In this document: positions 1 to 11,551 of the stretch, in pieces
Position numbering within the stretch: the stretch's first letter is position 1
Layout: each line of letters starts with the position of its first letter
NCBI GenBank assembly: GCA_002917075.1
Contig: NTMA01000062.1
Span: 180,542-244,541 of the forward strand
Source of the DNA: Hawksworthiomyces lignivorus
Lineage: Eukaryota > Ascomycota > Sordariomycetes > Ophiostomatales > Ophiostomataceae
Direction of reading: 5' to 3'
Length of the DNA stretch: 64,000 nucleotides
The notes under the pieces: model-generated
The model's input: the letters and a program-made list of their open reading frames with translations, nothing else
What the model was told of the DNA's origin: nothing
The model's database searches: none
Translations under genes and position numbers: made by a program

Positions 1-1540
1 CGAGATCGGCCGGATCAATCAGCTTAAAACCGGGCAGGTACTGACCAAACCGCATCAGCTCCGTCTGAAAATTCTTCATATTGCCCTTGGCCAAAAGCTC
101 GATTGGATTGATTGACTGTCTCTTGCAGAGTGCTGCTGCTATTCCTAGAGCATTTGCATTGCACCCTGACGTGGCCATGACACGGGTTGATGCAAAGGCA
201 ACGTGAGTCGCAGAGATAGTGCGTCCGCCATACATTAGATTGGGAATTTCGGCGCAGACCATAGATGAAAAAGGGATCTGATAGACGCCTTCAATCCCAT
301 AGTGAGCGTAAGTACAAACAATGCAGTTATGAAAGATGAGGACATACCTTTGGAATGCCACTGTGTGCATCCGTCAATCTCAGAAAAGACGCCATCAGCT
401 GGGTGCAAATCGAGTGACCAACCGCCGTGTGAGACAGTGTCAGGATGAAATCGTTGTTCAATTATGTCTTGCTGGATCATGATCGTAGGTCCAACTAAAA
501 GAATCTGATGAGAATTTTCCTTTCTTTGACGAAGTTAAACGGCCCAGATAGCGGAAGCAAATCCACATATACTCACTGAAACGGCGGCTCTCTCTCTTTC
601 CGGGAATTGTTCCCACCCACTCAAGAGTCAAATTTTCTGCTTCGGGAAAACGACCTGAGTTCTTGAAGTAATCCCAGACACCATAGACGACTCTCCACAG
701 CTCCCACTTGATCTCTTCTGTATCGTGAACAGTGTCCAACCGCCCACCGTACTCGATCCACCACAAGTTGCAGCCCATTTCCTTTGTTGTAAAGCTCCGG
801 AAGCGCGGGATCTCATTTTCTACATCTTTCAATGCATATGATGGAGCAACGAACTTAACTGGCCTTCCAGCGTCTTTCGTATAAAAATATATGGAATGGC
901 CGAGCAGGTGGCCATATTCCGATGATGGCGCAAATAATTCTCCGAACTCGTCGCGACGCTCCGCACCCACACGGAATGGCGCACCCGCAAGAAAAGAGAG
1001 CGTGCCATCACCTGTGCAGTCAATGTATTGTGTCGCTTTCACGCAGAATCTTGTTGATGACTGGGAGTTGAAGGCTTGGATTCTGTCGATCTTGTTGCTT
1101 CCGTCGTGCTTCTTGTCACAACTCACGAGGGCAGTGTTCAGGAAGAGCTTGATGTTTGGTTCATCACGCACTTTTTCCAAGAGGACAGTGTCTAGAATCA
1201 ATGGATTACCTTCGGGGTTCCGATATAGGTTTTCCAAGAGAATCTCGTCGACCAAACCGCCTTCTCGGGCGTAACGATTATTGTTAAACATGTGAGACGT
1301 AGCACCAAGAATCCAGAGACGCACTTCGCTAGAGGCATTGCCTCCTAAAACTGGTCGGTCCTGAATCAGAACCACTGACACGCCATTGCGAGCAGCTGCA
1401 ATAGCAGCTATGGTCCCAGATAGACCACCACCACAAACACAAAGGTCAACTTGCAAGTTTTCCTCTGGGAAGCTGCGAGATTCGACTGCTGATTCTCTCC
1501 GCAGACCGAGGTCTGTGTCGACCATTCTAGCTGGTGCCAT
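1..1540 (-). CDS. FAD-dependent oxidoreductase (FAD_oxidored-like), 3' end cut off by the window
   Basis: Three exons are visible: 577-1540, 348-494 and 1-288, the last open to the window edge. The start is the ATG at 1540. Residues about 30-60 form a Rossmann dinucleotide fold with the motif GGGLSGTIAAIAAARNG, followed by GGNASSEVR. Splicing at 576/495 (GTGAGT...TTTTAG) restores the conserved GKRESRRF-IGP join, and splicing at 347/289 restores HSKG-VYQIPF. The last exon carries GGRTISATHVAFASTRVM, a typical C-terminal FAD-contact segment of this family. Members are flavoprotein oxidoreductases of mostly unknown substrate; the physiological substrate cannot be read from sequence. No signal peptide is seen, so it is probably cytosolic. 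It is divergent from a Zn2Cys6 regulator 453 bp away, which suggests pathway-specific control (inference). Confidence 0.85.
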
Positions 1541-1993
1541 AATTTAAGATTTCTCCCTAGATCTTTTACGGATTCTTGTCAAAAGTCAGTTAAGAGTCTC
1601 TGTAGCTTAAAGAACTCTGGATATCTTATACCAGAATGAATGCTCTCCCACACGATAAACAAATCTATTCTCTCGTACGCGAGACTTGTCTAACATCTAT
1701 TTCTACCTAATAAAATGCTACGATCCCACAACGAATTCCTACTAAAAACGAGATCACTTCAAGACATACACCAGCGCGTGTTGAAGGCATTGAACATACG
1801 CCACGGAACTACCGATAGTCTGAGTAGGGCGGCGGTTCCGTCTTAAACATTTTCTCCACTCTTTTTCCTGTTTGACTAGCGTACTGCATTGACTAACCCC
1901 GCTCTCTGAAGTGTGCTCGTGATAGAGGTCAACTACGGCAGAGCAAGAAATTACGATTCGTGGCTGTCTTTTGTGTGTGAATATGATCAGTAG
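1541..1993. promoter_or_regulatory. Divergent promoter between the FAD oxidoreductase and a Zn2Cys6 regulator
   Basis: This 453-bp interval lies between two start codons that point away from each other, so it must hold both promoters. I see no clear operator or coding segment in it. Confidence 0.5.
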
Positions 1994-4111
1994 ATGAACA
2001 AGGCATCCAGCGCCAGTAGTGGTATGGATAGTGCAACAAGCCGAAAGGCAGGCCAACGTCGGCGAGATGGAATGTTGCGCATCAGCCAGACTGTGTCTGC
2101 ATGTGCTTTTTGTAAAGCTCGCAAAATAAAGGTACGTCGAACTTCGTAACGAAACGAGTGGCTTAAATTCAGATTCTAATATATGCGGAACTATAAGTGC
2201 GACGGGCTTCCTCCGGCTTGTGGGGCCTGCACCAAGTTCGGCCGAGCCTCTTCGTGCTCGCTTGCAGACGGAGCCATACGGCATTCCCAGGACTACGTAA
2301 CGTATCTCGAGAATAAAATTCAGCAATTACGGGGAAGCCAGAGCCACGGCAGCTCCGACGAGCAACCATCAACGGCTTCAAGCGGGACACCCGCATCAGT
2401 TTTGAATTCCAGCACTGTGGATTCGGCAGCGGGGTTGACATACCCGGCCCAGCAGCCACAGCAGCAACCCTTGCTACATCAACAGCATGAACAGAGCGAA
2501 CGAAATAGCTACCGGCACCAACAGTCTGCCATTGATACGCTCATTGCCGATATTGGTGCACTTCCCATTTCCACGTCATCGTATGCATCCTCTACCGAAG
2601 GGCCGACGCTGTCAACGGTGCTTTTAGCAGCCGCCGGCAAAGTGCCGCTCCTGTCACCTACACCAGGTCAACAACTTGGTGCAGCCTTGGACACGTCTAC
2701 TTCCTCCTCGAGGATATCTTGTCTTCCTGAGCAGACTACTGCACTAAAGCTGGTAGAGCATTACATCAAAGAAGTTTATCCACGTTTACCATTCTTCTCG
2801 ACCCAAGGCTTCTGGGTCCAGTTTCACCATGTCTACTCCACGGGCACGGCCGCTTTGGACAGCGGCCTCCATACCACCAACACTTCTCCCGGTAGTCTCA
2901 ACTCAGGTTATAGCTACTTTACTGTTCTGCTTGTGCTGGCAATTTCCACGTCCAGTCTGTCGCGCAGCGCCGATAGCATGATCTCCAATCAGGCGCGCCG
3001 CCTTTTCCAGGCAGGGTTGCAGTTCCGCGAGTCTGCCATTCTGCCAAATACCATCATTGGCGTACAATCTCTCCTATTTCTTATTCAGTTCGCCACTCTC
3101 AACCCCTCCATTCTCGACGCTTGGTACCTCATTGGTGTTGGCATGCGGAACTGTGTGGACTTAGGCCTACACCAGGACCCACAGCCCCTAGACTCCGTGA
3201 GCCCAAGTCTTTTAGAGACGCGACGGAGGTTGTGGTGGAGCATGTATTCGTTTGACCGATCCATGAGTGTCGGTTGCGGACGTCCCACCGAGATTGCCGA
3301 TGCGCTCATCCACGTACAGCTCCCTTCGTTTCGAATCGAGTCTTGCGCCACTGAGGCGGAGATCGAGGGATACTTGCAGCGGTACCGCGGGCTGCAGCTT
3401 CAGTCGGAGATCTATGATGCTCTGAACCACAGCGCAACGCACGCATCGACGCAGGATCCGACTGCTGTCATAGCCGATCTCCTTCAAAAGCTCAGCACGT
3501 GGCAAGATGTGAACCGACCCGAACAGCACAGCGAGACAGTGATGGAGAGTGAATGGCTCATGAGCAAAATTTTACTTTTCCGTCCATGCCAGCTGTTGCC
3601 GGTACGAAGCTTTCAAGATCTGACAGAGCTCTGGAAGTCCGCTTGCCAGTTCGCATCATTGTATCGACTACTTGTAGAGTCCAACTCCATATATTATGTC
3701 CAAGTCGCCTGTGAGAAAGTGTATTGGACCGGATTAGCAATAATGCACAGTTACTGGAAGCTGCATACACTTGATAGCGATCAAATTCACGAGCTAGCTC
3801 CACAAGCTTTGGAACTGTGGAAGGCTATCAAGAATGTCACCTTCATCTTACAGACACTGAGTGAACGCTGGGAGGATGGAAAGATTTTGTCGTCCAAATT
3901 CGATGAAATAAGTGCTCGTGTCATAGAGTTGCTGAATGGGAGACCAACAGGGGCGAATGTTACTGACAGCTTACCAAAAGAAGTTGTTACTATCAGCAAC
4001 TACGTTAGCTTGACCAGCATCTGGGTATTCACAGATAAACACCTATGTAGAGGCAACAATACTGCCTCGAACGATGAAGAATTGCAGGACTTAGTGGCGA
4101 AGATGATGTGA
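1994..4111 (+). CDS. Zn2Cys6 binuclear cluster transcription factor
   Basis: Two exons, 1994-2131 and 2198-4111, give about 683 residues. The intron (GTACGT...AAG) splits the zinc cluster, and joining it yields C37-x2-C40-x6-C47-x6-C54-x2-C57-x8-C66, the canonical Gal4-type DNA-binding spacing. A basic stretch (GQRRRDG) precedes it and a short linker/coiled segment (YLENKIQQL) follows. Residues about 90-150 are Gln/Ser-rich and probably disordered. From about residue 235 a fungal-specific regulatory domain (middle homology region) is recognisable, with DLGLHQDP and RRRLWWSMYSFDRSMSVGCGRP. It should be a nuclear sequence-specific regulator. The neighbouring divergent FAD oxidoreductase is the most likely target, but that is inferred from position only. 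Confidence 0.92.
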
Positions 4112-4328
4112 TGACATGTCACTTCGCATTTAACAGTCAATTGATTTACAAACATAGCTTTATCCAAGTTTCTGGGTAGCTTTACGCTATATATGTAGCT
4201 TAATGTGTGAATAGATACAATGAGGAAGAATAATTCCTAAATATTGCGTATAAAATATAAACCGATATTTACTTCCATTTTTCATCACTTCGAATTCCGT
4301 ATTTCAGACTACTTTATGAGTCAACTTC

Positions 4329-5759
4329 TTAGTCTTGTTGTTGTCCAAGCAGGGGTTGAAGATTGCCGACTAATGGTGCTTTCACCACCTTTTTCTTCTT
4401 TCCTTCGGTGAAAGGCCAATATCCTTTTTCTTTGGCCGCCATCACCATGAAACCAGTAATAACGGCGATCCAATAGAGGTTGTATGAGACAACAGAACCA
4501 ACGGTCGCAGAGTTCTGCCAGCCAAGAAGTGCATTGAAAACGCCCCAAATTCCACCACCTTCGAAATTGGGGTTACAGCACTAGATAATTATGGTGTTTT
4601 AGCATATATTCGAGTCGTTTTTTTTTGTTTGACTTTGAGTTATTAGAAATGGAATAAGACATACATTAACGTGCCAGACACTCTTCCTAATATCGTAGGA
4701 GCCCGGTCCAGACCCCAGTTCGGCAGCATCCCCACCGACAATCAGATTCCACTATGTGAAGCAAATTTGAGTTAACAGACAAAATCAAGCGATACGAAAG
4801 TTGAATGGGTTAGAGAACTACCTGGTATGCCTCGAGATGCCAGACACCGTTAGAAAAGAGACCGGCTCCAACCATATACAACAAACATGTTGACGCGATG
4901 AGCAAATACTGAATCGGGGCAAAGTCCGAGCCTCTGCGCAAAATGTGTCAGCAACATTCAGTTTCAGTACACCGTAGTCGGGACGAATTTGCTCGAACTG
5001 ACTTGTACATGATAAACCCAACAAGAACACCAGCTGCCAACCCTGCAAATGCTGACAGTGCGATGGACCAAGGGGATATCCCTAGTCCTACGCCAGCAAT
5101 AAAGATAATAGACTCGAATCCCTCTCGTAGAATGGTAATACAGGGCAAAACGAAGAGAGCGTATTTTTCGCTTAAATACTGGATCCGCTCCCGAAACGGT
5201 CCCCTCTGTGTCTCCGAAGGACTTAATGCCCGAGACAGCTTCACACGCCACTTGTCTTGTAGTTTGGATACCCTGAGGAGCACTGCTGCCATTACAGTAA
5301 TGATAACAGAGGCAGCGAGTGCAAAAATGCCCTCCCATATGTCTTCACTGCCTGATAGTGTCTCTGCTTCTAGGCCATGAATGCCAGCCATGACAACGAT
5401 TCCGAGGAGGACGCATACTGAGAGGCCAAAGCCTGTACCAAACCAAACCTGGAAAGGAAGCTGAGTAAGCAACGAAGCTAAACGATGAAGTCGTCGATGG
5501 GATGTCTGATGATGAGGCGCAAATCGACACTCAGTTTGGTGATCTCTATACCTGTTTTACTAGTTTCTGGTGGAGTGATGGGTCGGCTTGGACGGCGACC
5601 ATTCGGTCAATCAAGGCCACAAGGACAGAAACAATGATTGATGTCTCGAGAGCTTCCCGAAAAGTGATGAAAAACACTTGACTCAGTTAGCAACTACATT
5701 TTGAGGTAAATTCGTGCCGCTACGGAATTCTTACCAGGAAGGGAGAAAATTTCCTCCAT
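4329..5759 (-). CDS. FTR1: High-affinity iron permease, Ftr1 family
   Basis: Six exons (5735-5759, 5552-5676, 5448-0 of the next at 5003, i.e. 5003-5448, 4822-4933, 4665-4751, 4329-4580) give about 348 residues, close to the usual Ftr1 length. Ftr1 is the plasma-membrane permease that takes up Fe3+ produced by the partner ferroxidase Fet3. The two iron-binding REXXE motifs are present: FREALETS near residue 15 and LREGFES in the third exon. Several hydrophobic helices follow, and a basic Lys-rich cytoplasmic tail ends the protein (EGKKKKVVK). The first exon is only 25 nt (MEEIFSLP plus one base); it was chosen because it splices in phase to [10 protein letters not shown]. The gene is divergent from FET3, the classical reductive iron-assimilation pair. 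Confidence 0.93.
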
Positions 5760-6024
5760 GTTGACGTATCGTATTCTTAGTTACCCTTCAAATCTTTACT
5801 GTGCCGGGAAGGGCAAGGACCTCAGAGAAGAACGAGAAGTTGAAGAAAAGAGAAGCAAGAATTCAGATATGGAAAACGCAACAGCAATGCCGTCCGGCAA
5901 ACGCGAGTAAGAACAGATCCACGACTTACCCTTTCTAAGGGAGGCTAAGCTACAAAAATGATGTGACAAATTTGTGCGTGCGGTTGTAGCCGATCTCGGC
6001 AAAGGCAACGCCTGTGTCCAGCGG

Positions 6025-6033
6025 ATCAGATAA
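6025..6033 (+). promoter_or_regulatory. ATCAGATAA: GATA-repressor site
   Basis: Exact match on the plus strand to ATCWGATAA, 290 bp from the FET3 start and 266 bp from the FTR1 start. Binding itself is inferred. Confidence 0.65.
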
Positions 6034-6106
6034 TGCCCGCGGATCAGATGGTAACCAGTCAAATTCGCAGCCAGCCGACACTGTGTCTTGGGGTCCCACA
6101 ATATTA

Positions 6107-6115
6107 TTATCAGAT
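6107..6115 (-). promoter_or_regulatory. ATCTGATAA: GATA-repressor site
   Basis: The plus strand reads TTATCAGAT, an exact ATCWGATAA match on the minus strand, 73 bp from the first site and inverted relative to it. Confidence 0.65.
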
Positions 6116-6322
6116 CCGCTCACCTGAGCTCCGCTTCTGATTTTTTAACCGAGCCCCTTGGTCCGACGTCCGGCCTAAAATGGTACCCCTAGCAAAGGGC
6201 TGATAAAATTAGCCAGCTGGCATTAATCCACGAGAGATTGTTTCACGAAAAGGTGCGAGCTTTACGCCTCGCATAATGTCATATGGTGAGTTGCTCCGTC
6301 TGCTTGGATCCGATCGTCCCTC

Positions 6323-8363
6323 ATGGCGATAATTTCGTCCAGCTGCAGTCGTGTCTGTAGCGTAGCTGTGCTTCTGTGCCTCTGTTTCGCTTTAGCGTCC
6401 TGCGAAACCATACTGCGCGACTTTCGCGTTGGATGGGTGCTGGCAAATCCCGACGGCGCATTCGAGAGGCCCGTGATAGGCGTGAACGATCAATGGCCCG
6501 TCCCGGTGATCACAGCCACTGTCGGCGACAGGCTGATTCTCAACGTGCACAATGAGTTGGGCAATGCGAGCACTGGCATCCACTTTCATGGGCTTTTCCA
6601 AAGAGGCAGCAACCACATGGATGGCGCCGCCGGTGTCACGCAGTGCGCTATCCCACCTGGCAAGTCATTTACATACGATATCAATGTACGTGGCCTCTCT
6701 TTCATGCCTCTAACAATAGCGTTTTCCATGTCAATATGGCTAACTGAACTCACAGTTCGACGAACCTGGAACATACTGGTACCACTCCCATGTCAGCGGA
6801 CAGTACATGGATGGTTTGCGGGGCGCCATTGTAGTCCACGATCCGCAAGGACCATATGAGGGTTCATATGATGAAGAACTTGTTCTCACCTTTTCGGATT
6901 GGTATCATCAACCTAGCACAGAACTGCTCGGAGAGCTCATCAATGTAGAAAACCCAACCGGCGCCGAGCCTGTGCCACAAGCAGCTTTGATTAATGATAC
7001 GCAAGACCTGCGTATCCCAGTTCAGCCAGGCAGAACGTATCTGGTCCGCATGGCGAACATAGGGGGATTTGCCTCGCACTATGTGTGGTTTGAAGGCCAC
7101 TCTGTGCGAGTTGTCGAAGTGGATGGCGTCTGGACGGAGGAGGCCGAGACGGACATGCTGTACATCACACCAGCTCAGCGATACAGTGTCCTCTTGACAA
7201 CACATAGCGACGCCTCGCAGAATTTTGCAATCATAGGCGCCATGGACCAGGAGCTATTTGATGTTATTCCAGACGATTTAAGGCCAAATGTTACTGCGTG
7301 GCTCGTCTACGACGATGCAAAACCTCTGCCGCCACCTGAAGCCGTCGACGAACTGGATGCTATCGATGATTTTGACCTTGTTCCATACGATAGGCAAGAG
7401 ATTTTTGACAAGGTTGACTACTCCATCACCCTCGAGGTCAAGATGGACAATCTGGGAGACGGAGCAAACTAGTAGGTCATTTCGCGTCACGCGTTTCCTC
7501 CATCGGACGTATCGATATGGCCTTGGACTCACTAACGTGCTTTATCTCTCAGTGCGTTCTTTAATGACAAGACCTATGTTGCACCAAAGGTTCCCTCGCT
7601 GTATACGGCACTGAGCGTCGGCGCCTCAAATGCAACCGACCCTCGTGTTTACGGCACCTACACGATGCCGCACGTTCTCAAGCACAATGACGTCGTCGAG
7701 GTCGTGCTGAACAATGGCGACGACGGCAAGCACCCGTTTCATCTGCACGGCCACAACTTCCAAGTCGTCTACCGCTCGGACGAAGACGCTGGCGTCTACA
7801 TTCCTGACCGTGACATTGACACGCCGCCGTTGCCGCGCGTACCTATGCGCCGCGACACGCTGTTTGTGCAGCCGAACGGAAATTTTGTCATCCGTTTTCG
7901 CGCTGACAACCCCGGCGTCTGGCTGTTCCACTGCCACATCGAATGGCACATGGACCAAGGCCTCATCTCCACCTTTATCGAAGCGCCCGAGGCGCTGCAG
8001 AGCCTCTCTGTACCCGACAGCCACTTCGCTGCATGCCGCGCCGCAGGAACACCTACAGCTGGTAACGCCGCGGGGAATACGAGAGATGTGTTCGATCTTA
8101 CGGGTGAAAACACCCCACCGCCGCCGTTGCCCGATGGCTTTACGGAGAGAGGATATGTGGCACTATTTTTTAGTACTGTTGCTGCCATACTCGGTTTTGT
8201 GGTGATTACATGGTATGAACTGGCTGCTCCTTGCTATTCGCCACTCTTAGACAGTATGAACACTAACTTGTCTATGCATAGGTACGGTTTAATTGACCCT
8301 GATAAGACAGACGTAGGCACCGAAGGCGAGCGTCTAATCGGTGAAGAAGAAGAAGAAGAATAA
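6323..8363 (+). CDS. FET3: Fet3-type multicopper ferroxidase
   Basis: Four exons (6323-6685, 6756-7471, 7553-8212, 8282-8363) give about 606 residues, typical for Fet3. It begins with a signal peptide (hydrophobic to about residue 27) and ends with one membrane span ([21 protein letters not shown]) and a short acidic tail, so the oxidase faces outside. All four copper-ligand segments are present: [19 protein letters not shown] and [12 protein letters not shown]. Fet3 oxidises Fe2+ to Fe3+ for Ftr1 and needs it for trafficking in yeast. The last intron splits the Trp codon just after the span (TG|G). It is divergent from FTR1 and very probably co-regulated through the ATCWGATAA sites. A laccase is the alternative reading, but the C-terminal span and the FTR1 partner argue for Fet3. 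Confidence 0.93.
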
Positions 8364-8638
8364 GAAGCATGCGATAGTGTAGTATATGGGCGAATTCTGT
8401 AATTAGTTCTAATTAGAAGATACCCGCATAATAAAATTGAACTTCTTCTTTTAACATAAATACTGCATAGCCTATAGTAGTCTGTCGTGCTCTCCAATAA
8501 GTCTTGGCGACGGCTATGTGCATGTACCTAATAATATTTCATAGTAAAAGGATAAGAGCATACGTGTAAGCATAGACACATGTATATTGTGATTTGTGTG
8601 AAATAAATCAAATCATAAAATATTTTCTTGGACTACCG

Positions 8639-9385
8639 CTATTTGGGAAAGTATTTCATATATCGAAAGACATAATGCCCCCATTTCGCACCCGGCCCTT
8701 CGTTTGGAGGCGGCATGGGGGCGTATTCATCTAAGTCAACATCCAAAGACCGGATGACTTGAAAACCTGATTTCTCATACATTTTCCATGCAGGTTCCGA
8801 AGAATGCACCCATGCAAAAACACCCTTCTCATCACAAAATTGTGTCCCCCACCTGAGGAGCGCAGAGCCAACACCGCGGCCCTGGAACTTGGGCGACACG
8901 GAGAGGCCAATCACGAAGATGCAGCGAGTGCCTTCGGGCATGACTTCTTCCATCCATGCTTGCAGATCTGCACTGGTTAAAGACTGAAGGCGCCGGATAG
9001 GATCCGTCTCCTGCTGTGGCTGTGGCTCCGATTCGGCTTTTTTGGTCGGTGCCTGAGCTTTGTCGGGAAGAGGAGCATCATTCGGCGGCTGTCTTCTTCC
9101 CTCGACAGTTGGAATCTCCTCCGGATCGAAGCCGCGGAACCCCCAGTTGCAATATCCCATAATCTCATTTGATTCGTCGTCCACCACTTTCAGAATAACA
9201 CAACGTGGGCTCTTCAACATGCCTGGTATTGCTTCTAGTGAATACTTCTTCATATCGAAGGGCTCCTTGCCGAGTGCTTTCATCTCCGTTTGGCGGTCCG
9301 TCTCAAAAGCATCAGAACTTAATTGAGCCACCTCGGGGACGTCCTCAAGCGTTAGTGCTTGGATCTTGAAAGCTGTTCGTGACAT
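8639..9385 (-). CDS. GNAT-family N-acetyltransferase
   Basis: A single 248-residue exon starting at the ATG at 9385. The GNAT fold is indicated by an N-terminal DVPEVAQLSSDAF segment, the acetyl-CoA loop VSPKFQGRGVGSALLRWG at about residues 165-182, and the C-terminal AWKMYEKSGFQVI motif. A Pro/Gln/Glu-rich insertion of about 45 residues (100-145) sits between the two halves. It transfers acetyl from acetyl-CoA to an unknown amine; many fungal members are small-molecule acetylases. Its 3' end faces FET3's 3' end, 275 bp away, so no shared promoter is implied. Confidence 0.85.
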   Translation of the reverse strand: MSRTAFKIQALTLEDVPEVAQLSSDAFETDRQTEMKALGKEPFDMKKYSLEAIPGMLKSPRCVILKVVDDESNEIMGYCNWGFRGFDPEEIPTVEGRRQPPNDAPLPDKAQAPTKKAESEPQPQQETDPIRRLQSLTSADLQAWMEEVMPEGTRCIFVIGLSVSPKFQGRGVGSALLRWGTQFCDEKGVFAWVHSSEPAWKMYEKSGFQVIRSLDVDLDEYAPMPPPNEGPGAKWGHYVFRYMKYFPK

Positions 9386-10136
9386 GTCTCAGTAGATGTG
9401 GTACATAGATTGAGGCTGCCCAGAGCAGTCTTCACTAAATGACTTAGGTTGATACAATTTTATTGATAATCCCCTAAAGATAGTTGCGTCTTGCTACGAG
9501 AAATGCATTGTGACTGCCGTGGTTTATGTAGAATGGCTAAAGATAACAACTTCGCAATGGATATTGAAATCTTGCACACTGTCCATATCTTCAAGCGGGG
9601 TAGCTGTAGTGATGGAGTAGTCCAGCCTGCAACGTTAACCTGCCTATCGGCGCAATGCCATCTGACTCATACGGAGAGCCTCTGAAACACGGGTGCTATA
9701 CCCGACACCACAGCTAATTGATCATCTAGTGCTAGCAAAAAATGGCTCTATTTCAGTATCAAATTCTCGGCTCTTCACCAGCTACTTAAATCCAGTCAAA
9801 ATTTAACGTCCACGGACCTGAGCAGTTTTTCTCTCTCACATTTTATGCAATCTTTAGACTTGTTTTCGATCATGTTTTTTTTTTTTTTTTTTAAACGACG
9901 AGGGCAGCAGAATACTATTCTGCACCCAATTTGCTTGTTGAGTAAAGATCAAGCCGGCGTACAACGATTCGAAGTTGTGTACATCATGAAGCGGCCTTAG
10001 AGAGAGTGCTTCTTTTGAGTAGTTTTGGGGCATCTGTATATTTTATTGCAGTACAAGCAAGTGCTATCTAGCGCTCCCGGAATCATCATCTGTGTTTCCT
10101 TCCTTTTCTATGTGTACCGGTGTTGTGCAGAGAATC
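9386..10136. other. Intergenic, no gene seen
   Basis: About 750 bp carrying the promoter of the GNAT gene and an 18-nt T run (9875-9892). No ORF here resembles a protein I know. Confidence 0.5.
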
Positions 10137-10661
10137 TCAGATCTTATAGAGATCAATGTCGATAGTCGGCTCAGGGCAACCAGTAGAGCTAATGCCATCG
10201 TAGAAAGCTACATCAAGGCCACAGAGAGTAAACTGTCCGCTGGCAATATTGGGAGTCGAGCAGATCAGCTTTCCGTCCGCGTCAAAGGAGCAGGAGAGGG
10301 TAGGAAGGCCACCCGCATTTGCGTCGTCAGCAAATAAAAGTAGATCAAATATATTTGGTTGTTGACGGGCAATTGCTATGCCGCCGTTCAACGCCCAAGT
10401 TGTTCCAGACAGCTGAAACAAGTCCGAACCAGGAGGTGAACCTTGGGCATAAGGCGTGAGCATCGGCGAGCCGTCGGGGAAAGTAGTTGGATCTTCCGGA
10501 TCCGGGCTCCGCCCAATATATTGGCCAGTAGCTGGTCCGCCGCTACTGTGGACGGCTAGATTGAAAGTCACAGGAGGCGACTTTGGGTTGCAAAGACTCC
10601 GGCGCCTGACAGCAGCTGAGGCGAGAACTGGCAGAACGAAGAGAAATACGCGTACTCTCAT
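10137..10661 (-). CDS. Small secreted protein of unknown function
   Basis: A 174-residue single-exon ORF from the ATG at 10661. The first 17 residues are a clear signal peptide (hydrophobic core VFLFVLPVLASAA), followed by RRR. The mature part is Gly/Pro/Ser-rich with five cysteines and two matching Ser/Thr-Cys segments (TLSCSF, LICST). The layout resembles fungal cell-surface proteins with a single beta-rich domain, but I do not recognise the family. There is no GPI signal at the C-terminus (DIDLYKI). It may be a secreted or wall-associated protein; function unknown. Confidence 0.6.
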   Translation of the reverse strand: MRVRVFLFVLPVLASAAVRRRSLCNPKSPPVTFNLAVHSSGGPATGQYIGRSPDPEDPTTFPDGSPMLTPYAQGSPPGSDLFQLSGTTWALNGGIAIARQQPNIFDLLLFADDANAGGLPTLSCSFDADGKLICSTPNIASGQFTLCGLDVAFYDGISSTGCPEPTIDIDLYKI

Positions 10662-11281
10662 TGTGAAGATTTACCAGAGTCAAAAGCTAAAGAATCTGAA
10701 GAAAGGGAGATGATAAGATTTGATTTGTAAACGGAAACACAAGATTTTACGAAGCAGGGTGAAAGTGTCTTGATCCTGAAAATGGAGCGGATGGTTAGGC
10801 AAGGCAATTGAGTCTCTGGGATGCAAATTCTAGGTGGGAACTCCATGACCACGCCAAAGGAACCATGTATGGAAATATATATGTATAATACATCTTGTCT
10901 CTCGCACTCTCACATCTTTTCTGTAGGCCCCATTTACACCGTGTAGCGGTCTGTCTGTCAACTTTCTTAGAGCTGAATTCTGGAAATATAGCAAAGCAGT
11001 CAAATCATACGAGATCGTCACCAATGAATATTTACGACCAGAAGCAGTGAAAAAGCTGCAGAGGCTAGCATGGGCCGTGTGCAGAAAGCTTGTTTCATTT
11101 TCTTCCTCATGTAGGCTAGTTCGCTCAGTGACATTCCAATATTCCACAGACCCTAGATTTCCAGATTTGTCTCTGCGCTTGTTCTTGTAGCTAATTTGCT
11201 ATGCGTATGTAGGGGCGCAGAACATCGGCCGAAAAGGGCTATCTAAGCTCACTGTGCCAATAAGCCATGCTTCATGCAATC

Positions 11282-11551
11282 CTAGCGCAGCGCGCCACAT
11301 TCCTCAATACGACAGTTAGTCTTCTTTTGTAGAATACAGGCCAGAATCTTCTTAAGTTGTGTAGTTTTTGTATCTGTCAATGCCAGGCCCGTTCTTTTCA
11401 GTGCTGGCGAATGAAACTTCTTTTTAGCACATGCTAGACTCATTGTAGACAGTGTTTTGTCTTTGGTCAGTTCAGCGGCCACCATCCAATACATGGAGGC
11501 TGAGAAAAAAAAACCAAGGAGTAAAAGAAATTTATCTAGAGATGAAATCAT
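11282..11551 (-). CDS. Possible 89-aa secreted cysteine-containing peptide (doubtful)
   Basis: The ATG at 11551 opens an ORF with a strongly hydrophobic N-terminus (LLLLGFFFSASMYWMVAAEL) followed by a Lys-rich part with four cysteines. The features fit a small secreted protein, but nothing else supports expression and part of the hydrophobic run comes from a poly-A/T tract. It may be chance. Confidence 0.2.
   Translation of the reverse strand: MISSLDKFLLLLGFFFSASMYWMVAAELTKDKTLSTMSLACAKKKFHSPALKRTGLALTDTKTTQLKKILACILQKKTNCRIEECGALR

Larger units (their letters stand above)
5760..6322. promoter_or_regulatory. Shared FTR1-FET3 divergent promoter
   Basis: These 563 bp separate the two start codons and must drive both genes. 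They contain two exact ATCWGATAA motifs in opposite orientation (6025-6033 and 6107-6115), a half-match GATCAGATGG near 6041, and a further TGATAA at about 6202. In ascomycetes ATCWGATAA is the known site of the iron-responsive GATA repressor (SreA/Sre/Fep1 class). Iron repression of both genes is therefore the natural reading. Confidence 0.75.
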
